A stretch of DNA of 64,000 nucleotides from assembly GCA_963764585.1 (NCBI GenBank), contig CAVXTB010000003.1, positions 186,001-250,000 of the forward strand. Direction: 5' to 3'. Source of the stretch: JAOPZW01 sp963764585 (GTDB taxonomy: Bacteria > Actinomycetota > Thermoleophilia > Solirubrobacterales > Solirubrobacteraceae). The translations under genes were made by a program, and so were the position numbers. Of the stretch, positions 59,381 through 64,000 are shown one piece after another. The notes beneath the pieces are model-generated. The model saw only the letters and a program-made list of their open reading frames with translations. It was not told the DNA's origin and did no database searches. Numbering within the stretch: the stretch's first letter is position 1; every line of letters begins with the position of its first letter.

Positions 59381-60573
59381 ATGACGATGACCGACAACGG
59401 CGACGGCGCACACGTCCTGATCGTCGGAGGCGGCGCGACCGGTGGGGCGCTCGCGCACGACCTCGCCCTCCGCGGTCTGCGTGTCACGCTCGTCGATCGC
59501 GGCGAGGTGACCTCGGGCACGACCGGCCGCAACCACGGCCTACTGCACAGCGGCGGCCGCTACGCGGTCAACGATCGGGCATCCGCGATCGAGTGCATCG
59601 AGGAGAACCGGATCCTGCGGCGGATCTGCCCCGGCACGTTCGAGCTCAACGACGGGCTGTTCGTCGCCGTCGACGAGGAGGACCTCGAGTATCTCGAGCC
59701 GTTCGTCGAGGCTTGCGAGGCGTGCGGCATCCCCGCGCAGCGGGTGACGCGCGACCAGGCCCTGCGGCTCGAGCCCAACCTGAATCCCGAGCTCAAGGCG
59801 GCGGTGCGCGTCCCCGACGGGTCGATGGATGCGATGCGCATGCCGCTGCGGTTCTTCGCGACGGCCCGTCACAACGGCGCGGTGATCCGCGCGTACACCG
59901 AGGTCGAGGACCTCGTCATGCAGGACCACCTCGTGAGCGGGGCGGTCGTGCGCGATCACGTGACCGGCCGCGAGGGCGTCGTCCACGCGGACATCGTCGT
60001 CAATGCCGCCGGTCCGTGGTCGGAGCGGATCGCCGCGATGGCCGGGGTGGAGGTGCCGATCAGCCCATCGCCCGGCGTCCTCGTCGCGCTGCGCGGACGG
60101 CTGTGCAACATGGTGATCAACCACCTGCACAAGTCGAGCGACGGCGACATCATCGTGCCGCAGCGAGGGCCTCTCCGTCGTCGGCACCAGCTCCTGGGTG
60201 GTCGAGGATCCCGACGACTTCGATGTGCCCGAGGACCACATCGAGCGCATGTACGCCGAGGGCGCCAGGCTGATCCCGGCCGTGCGCGGCGCCGAGATGC
60301 GCGCCGCTTGGGCGGCCGCGCGCCCGCTCCTCGGGTCCAAGGGCGCCGATACCGGGCGCGAGCTGTCGCGCACCTTCAAGACGTTACGACCATCGGGAGA
60401 CCGACGGCATCGAGGGCTTCGTCACGCTCACCGGCGGCAAGGCGACCACGCTGCGCGCCATGGCCGAGCTGTGCGCCGACCTGATCTGCCGCAAGCTCGA
60501 CATCGACGAGCCCTGCCGCACTCGAGACACGGTCCTGCTCCCGCACACCGCGTACTACGCGGCCGCCGCATGA
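59381..60573 (+). pseudogene. GlpA-like FAD-dependent dehydrogenase, two single-base frameshifts
   Basis: About 390 residues if repaired. It opens HVLIVGGGATGGALAHDLALRGLRVTLVDRG, then SGTTGRNHGLLHSGGRYAV, the glycerol-3-phosphate dehydrogenase (GlpA/GlpD) signature, and AAGPWSERIAAMAG. Near 60164-60168 an extra base breaks the frame (VPQR, then GLSVVGTSSWVVEDPDDF in the next frame). A second extra T at 60384-60385 shifts it again (FKT, then YDHRETDGIEGFVTLTGGK). The end ...HTAYYAAAA stops at 60573. It precedes an SdhB-like and two SdhC/D-like genes, so it would be the flavoprotein of that complex. Decay or sequencing error. Confidence 0.8.
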
Positions 60574-60582
60574 GGAGGAACG

Positions 60583-61299
60583 ATGAGCGACACCGACACC
60601 GAGACCCGCAGGCTCCGCGTCTACCGGTACAAGCGCGGTGACGGCGGCGAGCACTTCGACGAGTTCGAGGTGCCGGTCGGCCCACGCACGACGGTTCTCG
60701 ACGCGCTGCGCTGGATCCAACTGCATCGCGACCCGTCGCTGGCGCTTCGCCACTCGTGCATGCACGCCTCGTGTGGCGCCTGCGGGGTCCAGGTCGACGG
60801 CCACGAGGAGCTGGCGTGCGTCTGCGCGATGCAGGACCTTGGCCCCGAGGTGACGGTCGAGCCGCTGGCGAACCTGCCGATCCTCACCGACCTCGTCGTC
60901 GACATGAGTGCGTTCTACGCCCGCTTCCCGGGCGAGCACCCGATCATCCGGGCAAGCGATGTGCTGCCCGAGGCGCAGCCGCCCGACGGCGTTGAGGAGT
61001 ACGTCCGCCTGGAGGACTGCATCGAGTGCGGGCTGTGCCTGTCGGCATGCCCCGTCGCGGCGACGTCACGGCACTACGTCGGGCCGGCAGCGCTCTCGGC
61101 GGCACAGCGCCTGCTCGAGGAGCCGCGGGGCGCCGACCCAGGGGGTGTGCTGGCGTGGGCGGATCGCCCCGAGGCGGCATGGGGTTGCCACGTCGGCCTG
61201 GAGTGCACGCGCGTCTGCCCGACGGAAGCGATCCCGGCCGAGCGGATCATGGCGCTGCGCCGCCGACTGACGCTCGACGGAAGGGACAACGGGTCATGA
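60583..61299 (+). CDS. SdhB/FrdB-like iron-sulfur subunit
   Basis: Encodes 238 residues. A [2Fe-2S] ferredoxin domain (CMHASCGACGVQVDG with a fourth Cys in ELACVC) is followed by a C-terminal [4Fe-4S] region with CIECGLCLSACP and a second CHVGLECTRVCP set. RLRVYRYKRGD and DALRWIQLHRDPSLALRHSCMH are the succinate dehydrogenase/fumarate reductase iron-sulfur pattern. It passes electrons from a flavoprotein to membrane haem or quinone. GAGGAGG precedes the ATG, nine bases after the GlpA-like gene; the stop overlaps the next ATG. Confidence 0.92.
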   Translation: MSDTDTETRRLRVYRYKRGDGGEHFDEFEVPVGPRTTVLDALRWIQLHRDPSLALRHSCMHASCGACGVQVDGHEELACVCAMQDLGPEVTVEPLANLPILTDLVVDMSAFYARFPGEHPIIRASDVLPEAQPPDGVEEYVRLEDCIECGLCLSACPVAATSRHYVGPAALSAAQRLLEEPRGADPGGVLAWADRPEAAWGCHVGLECTRVCPTEAIPAERIMALRRRLTLDGRDNGS

Positions 61300-61736
61300 G
61301 TGCGACCACGGAGCTTCCCGGGACCGCCGAGCGCACGGAACAAGGCCCAGTTCACCACAAGGGCCCGGGGCCGGCGCCGACCGGCTGGCTGGACCCGCGC
61401 GGGCGCGCGATCGGCGGCCGCACGTTCGCGCTGCACCGCCTTACCGGGCTCGCGCTGCTCGTCTACCTCTACGTGCACCTCGGCGTGTTGTCCATGCTGC
61501 TGATCGGCGAGTCGGCGTGGGGCAGCTTCCTGCGCATCGTCACGTCGACGGGCTTCCTCGTCTTCGACGTCGTCCTGATCTTCGGGCTGCTGTTCCACGC
61601 CCTCAACGGCATCCGTGTGGCGCTCGTCGGCAGCGGCTTCATGGTGGCGCGCCAGCGGGCGCTGTTCTGGGCGGCGACCGCAATCGGAGCACCGGCGCTC
61701 GTCTACGCGGCCGTGCACATCCTTGGAGGTGCGTGA
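61296..61736 (+). CDS. SdhC-like cytochrome b membrane subunit
   Basis: Encodes 146 residues with three membrane helices. FALHRLTGLALLVYLYVHLGVLSML supplies two His, and LLFHALNGIRVAL is the SdhC signature HxxNGIR. Haem b ligation and quinone binding are expected from the family. It overlaps the FeS-subunit stop (ATGA), and its own stop overlaps the next ATG. Confidence 0.87.
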   Translation: MSATTELPGTAERTEQGPVHHKGPGPAPTGWLDPRGRAIGGRTFALHRLTGLALLVYLYVHLGVLSMLLIGESAWGSFLRIVTSTGFLVFDVVLIFGLLFHALNGIRVALVGSGFMVARQRALFWAATAIGAPALVYAAVHILGGA

Positions 61737-62137
61737 TGGCGATCGTCGAGATCCCCGAGCGCCCGCGCCTGCTGCACGCCCGTCCCGGCAACCGCACGGC
61801 ACGCGTGTGGCGCTGGACGATCGGCAGCGGCATCGCGCTGGTCGTCCTCGCTGCCGTGCACATGGTCGCCCAGCACTTCGTCGTCAGCAGCGAGGGTGGG
61901 CTGCGGACCTACCACCAGGTCCTCGACTACATCGCGAACCCGATCATCTTCGTCGTCGAGTCCGGCTTTCTCTTCGCCGTGGCCATCCACGCGATGCTCG
62001 GGCTGCGCGGGATCCTGCTCGACCTCGACCCGGGGCCGCGCCTCCGCCGCTGGATCGACCCCGGGCTCTGGGTGCTCGGGACGCTGACCGTCGGCTACGG
62101 CCTCGTCCTCTTGATCGTCCTGGCCGTCCGTGCCTGA
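61736..62137 (+). CDS. SdhD-like membrane subunit
   Basis: Encodes 133 residues with three membrane helices. WRWTIGSGIALVVLAAVHMVAQHFVV holds candidate haem His residues, and FAVAIHAMLGLRGILLDLD is the SdhD-type HAxxGLR motif. With the preceding genes it completes a four-subunit SDH-like complex. The hydrogenase small-subunit remnant begins within its last bases. Confidence 0.87.
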   Translation: MAIVEIPERPRLLHARPGNRTARVWRWTIGSGIALVVLAAVHMVAQHFVVSSEGGLRTYHQVLDYIANPIIFVVESGFLFAVAIHAMLGLRGILLDLDPGPRLRRWIDPGLWVLGTLTVGYGLVLLIVLAVRA

Positions 62138-62440
62138 CGGGCCACTCGCAAGGCGGCTGCTCGAGCGCGGGATCAGCCGGCGCAGCTTCATGCGCTTCTG
62201 CGGCGTGATGGCGGCGACGCTCGCGCTCCCGGCCGGATAACCGCACGCGCATCGCGGAGGCGCTCGAGAGCGCCCGTCGCCCGGTGCTCATCTGGCGCCA
62301 GTTCCAGGACTGCGCCGGCAACTCGGAATCGCTGCTGCGCTCGTCGCATCCCGACGTCGCCGAGATCGTGCTCAAGACCTTCTCGTGGAACTACCACGAG
62401 CTGATCATGGCCGCGGCCGGCGCTCAAGCTGCGAGGACCT
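62130..62440 (+). pseudogene. Group-1 [NiFe]-hydrogenase small subunit remnant
   Basis: GTG at 62130 starts a twin-arginine signal (ISRRSFMRFCGVMAATLALPA) and hits TAA at 62238 because of an extra base near 62235. In the next frame NRTRIAEALESARRPVLIW and FQDCAGNSESLLRSSHPDVAEIVL, YHELIMAAAGAQA continue as the N-terminal third of the small subunit. The sequence then joins directly to the maturation protease start at 62441. The remaining FeS ligands and the entire large-subunit gene are missing. No functional uptake hydrogenase can come from this locus as given. Confidence 0.85.
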
Positions 62441-62917
62441 GTGAACACGGTCGTCATCGGTGTCGGCAACGTCCTGCTGTCCGACGACGGGCTCGGTGTA
62501 CACGCGCTGCGCCGGCTGCGCGAGCGCTACGTCCTGCCGGCCGTCGAGCTCGTCGAGGGCGGCACCGTTGGCCTGCTCCTGCTTACGCACCTCGCCGACG
62601 CTCGACGCGCGATCGTCCTGGACGCGGTCGACGTCGGCGCGCGGCCCGCGACGCTCGTGCGCCTGGCCGATGAGGAGTGCGAGCGCGCATTCGCGACCGG
62701 CATGACCGTTCACGACGTCGGCCTGGCCGACCTGCTCGCCGCCGCGCGCCTCAGCGGTGTCTGGCCGGAGGAGCTGATCGTGCACGGCGCGCAACCGGCC
62801 TCGGTCGCGATCGGCAGCGAGCTGACCGCACCGGTCGCCGCATGCCTCGACCGGTTCGTCGACCGCGTCGCGGCCGAGCTCGCGGCTCCCGCCCGCCCGC
62901 TCAGGCGCCCTGCGTGA
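62441..62917 (+). CDS. Hydrogenase maturation protease
   Basis: Encodes 158 residues. TVVIGVGNVLLSDDGLGVHALRRLRE is the HyaD/HybD signature with a nickel-binding Glu/Asp region; IVLDAVDVGARPATLVRL and TVHDVGLADLLAAARL give the second Asp and the His. It clips the C-terminal extension of group-1/2 NiFe large subunits. Its substrate gene is absent here, and the hyfG product lacks an extension, so it is orphaned unless another hydrogenase exists elsewhere in the genome. The GTG start follows GAGGA. Confidence 0.9.
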   Translation: MNTVVIGVGNVLLSDDGLGVHALRRLRERYVLPAVELVEGGTVGLLLLTHLADARRAIVLDAVDVGARPATLVRLADEECERAFATGMTVHDVGLADLLAAARLSGVWPEELIVHGAQPASVAIGSELTAPVAACLDRFVDRVAAELAAPARPLRRPA

Positions 62918-63503
62918 CCCGGCGCAAGCGCGCGCCGTCCTCGCGCTCGAGCTCCTCGAGCCCGAGCTCGAGGTGCCGCAGGGCGTCCTCGTGCGCCGGG
63001 ATCCAGGTGCGCGCGATCGCGTTGCGCCGCAGCCGCGTGGCGCGCAGCTCCGCGTCGATGCGACGCAGCGCCCCTTCGGCCGTCGCGATCGCGAGCGCGG
63101 CCTGCAGCGCGCGCCGGTGCGCCGCGGCGGCGCAGTGCAGCGCCGCGCCTCCGCCGAGCGCGCCCTGCGGCGCGGATTCGACGGCCGCCTCGGCGGGGCA
63201 GCTGACGCCGAGGATCGCGCGCCAGCGCACGGTCACCGACGCCGGGACGGCGACGGCCGCGCTGCCGAGCGCGAGCTGGCGCTCGCCGCCCATCACCGCG
63301 GCCCGCGTGAGCCAGCGCTCGGCCTCGCGCGCGCTGCGCTCCCAGTCCTCGCGGGCCTGCGCGACCACCGGCTCCAGGCGGGCGCGCTCGCGCAGGAGCG
63401 CGCGGAGCTTCTCGTCGAGCAGCTCGGCCCCGCGGCGCGCGACCGCCAGGCGGTGGGCGAGCCACGGGCGCCCCGCGCGACCCGGAGGGTGGCGGACCTT
63501 CAT
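62901..63503 (-). CDS. atpD: V-type ATPase/synthase subunit D
   Basis: Encodes 200 residues. It forms a long helical hairpin: AHRLAVARRGAELLDEKLRALLRERARL at the N terminus and LRRIDAELRATRLRRNAIARTWIPAHEDALRHLELGLEELEREDGARLRRV at the C terminus, the central-stalk D subunit pattern. It overlaps subunit B (ATGA), and its 3' end overlaps the convergent maturation protease by 17 bases. The symbol is the V-type usage, not the F1 beta subunit. Confidence 0.9.
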   Translation of the reverse strand: MKVRHPPGRAGRPWLAHRLAVARRGAELLDEKLRALLRERARLEPVVAQAREDWERSAREAERWLTRAAVMGGERQLALGSAAVAVPASVTVRWRAILGVSCPAEAAVESAPQGALGGGAALHCAAAAHRRALQAALAIATAEGALRRIDAELRATRLRRNAIARTWIPAHEDALRHLELGLEELEREDGARLRRVTQGA

Positions 63504-64000
63504 CCGCGGGCTCCGTCGTAATGCGCGTCCAGCGACGCGTCGGAGATCATCGTCAGCTCGGCGCGCGGCAGCCGCGACACGACGCGCCAGCCACGATCGA
63601 GCGTCTCCTGCAGGGAACGGCCCTCGCCGCGCTCCTGACCGACGAACTCAGCGTTCATGGCGTCGGCGAACGCAAGCCGGCGCCGCTCGGCGTCCGAGAG
63701 CGCGTCCTCGCCGAGCACCTCGGCGAGCTCTCGCGCGCGGCGCGCCTCGGCGGCGAGCGCGTAGAGCTGCGCGGCCAGCTCGAGGTGGTCGGCGCGCGTG
63801 CGGCCGGCGCCCGCGCCCAGGCGCATGAGGCGCGAGAGCGACCCGAGCGGGTCGAAGGGCGGGTAGATGCCCTGCGCGTGCAGGTCGGGCGCGAGCACGA
63901 GCTGGCCCTCGGTGATGTAGCCGGCGGTGTCGGGGACAGGGTGGTTGACGTCGCCGGCGGGCATCGTCAGCACCGGGAGCTGGGTGACCGAGCCGTTCCG
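63500..64000 (-). CDS. atpB: V-type ATPase/synthase subunit B, partial (N terminus beyond window)
   Basis: The visible C-terminal 166 residues contain NGSVTQLPVLTMPAGDVNHPVPDTAGYITEGQLVL, the non-catalytic B-subunit signature, followed by GIYPPFDPLGSLSRLMRLGAGAGRTRADHLE and a helical C-terminal domain. The protein continues past the window end. With subunit D it indicates a V-type rotary ATPase operon entering from the right. The symbol follows V-type usage. Confidence 0.92.
   Translation of the reverse strand, partial: RNGSVTQLPVLTMPAGDVNHPVPDTAGYITEGQLVLAPDLHAQGIYPPFDPLGSLSRLMRLGAGAGRTRADHLELAAQLYALAAEARRARELAEVLGEDALSDAERRRLAFADAMNAEFVGQERGEGRSLQETLDRGWRVVSRLPRAELTMISDASLDAHYDGARG

Noticed and set aside
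62441..62917. Maturation protease acting on HyfG
   Set aside because: HyfG ends directly after its second CxxC pair with no extension to cleave. The protease belongs to the deleted group-1 hydrogenase by position and family.

Overview
The window is about 72 percent GC, densely packed with overlapping ATGA or GTGA junctions, and uses many GTG starts. LAL-type regulators, an actinobacterial gap-pgk-tpiA-gpmI run and Actinobacteria-style small regulators all point to a high-GC actinobacterium. The class Thermoleophilia (Solirubrobacterales) is the best guess, inferred from protein style only. I saw no rRNA, tRNA, CRISPR, transposase or integrase.

Layout. 1-1770: a broken LAL regulator, then DUF4242 and VOC proteins. 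1825-7084: a glycolytic operon (gap, pgk, tpiA, gpmI) ending in an Ala/Lys-rich coiled-coil protein. 7081-11131: two detoxification-type regulatory units. One is HxlR with a gutted MFS gene and an SDR. The other is a MarR/MhqR-like regulator divergent from a ring-cleaving VOC dioxygenase and an esterase. 11348-22601: housekeeping genes, namely hsp20, dedA, tgt, a Ser/Thr kinase/lipoprotein/phosphoesterase operon, an M48 protease, rlmH, a K+ channel-like protein, argS and a FAH-family enzyme.

22849-40661 is accessory sequence: a CGNR regulator with an orphan livM, an LLM monooxygenase, an ECF41/SigJ-like sigma factor operon, a LAL regulator, NmrA-type oxidoreductases, alpha/beta hydrolases, an aldo/keto reductase, LtrA, YceI and TetR genes. 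Two sets of shared upstream motifs, TGTCACG...GGTC and GACTGGGCAC, suggest small local regulons.

40763-50872 holds a group-4 [NiFe]-hydrogenase-like membrane complex (hyfB-C-E-F-G-I order). It is flanked by two ArsR paralogues, a CarD-like protein and an unrecognised protein. Five AT-rich operator-like elements are scattered through it. The layout resembles the Mycobacterium tuberculosis Rv0081-Rv0087 locus.

51200-59221 carries GNAT-VOC, TetR, secreted, GNAT, AraC/SDR, SQR-like and ArsA-like genes. 59381-62917 encodes a succinate-dehydrogenase-like respiratory module whose flavoprotein looks like GlpA. It is followed by the gutted remnant of a group-1 [NiFe]-hydrogenase small subunit and an intact maturation protease. 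The window ends in V-type ATPase subunits D and B.

A striking general feature is the number of genes with an internal stretch missing or a small frameshift while both ends remain recognisable: the LAL regulator, MFS, NmrA copy 1, one hydrolase, the XRE regulator, YceI, GlpA-like and the hydrogenase small subunit. This is either real gene decay or assembly/consensus error, and it should be settled before conclusions are drawn from those genes.
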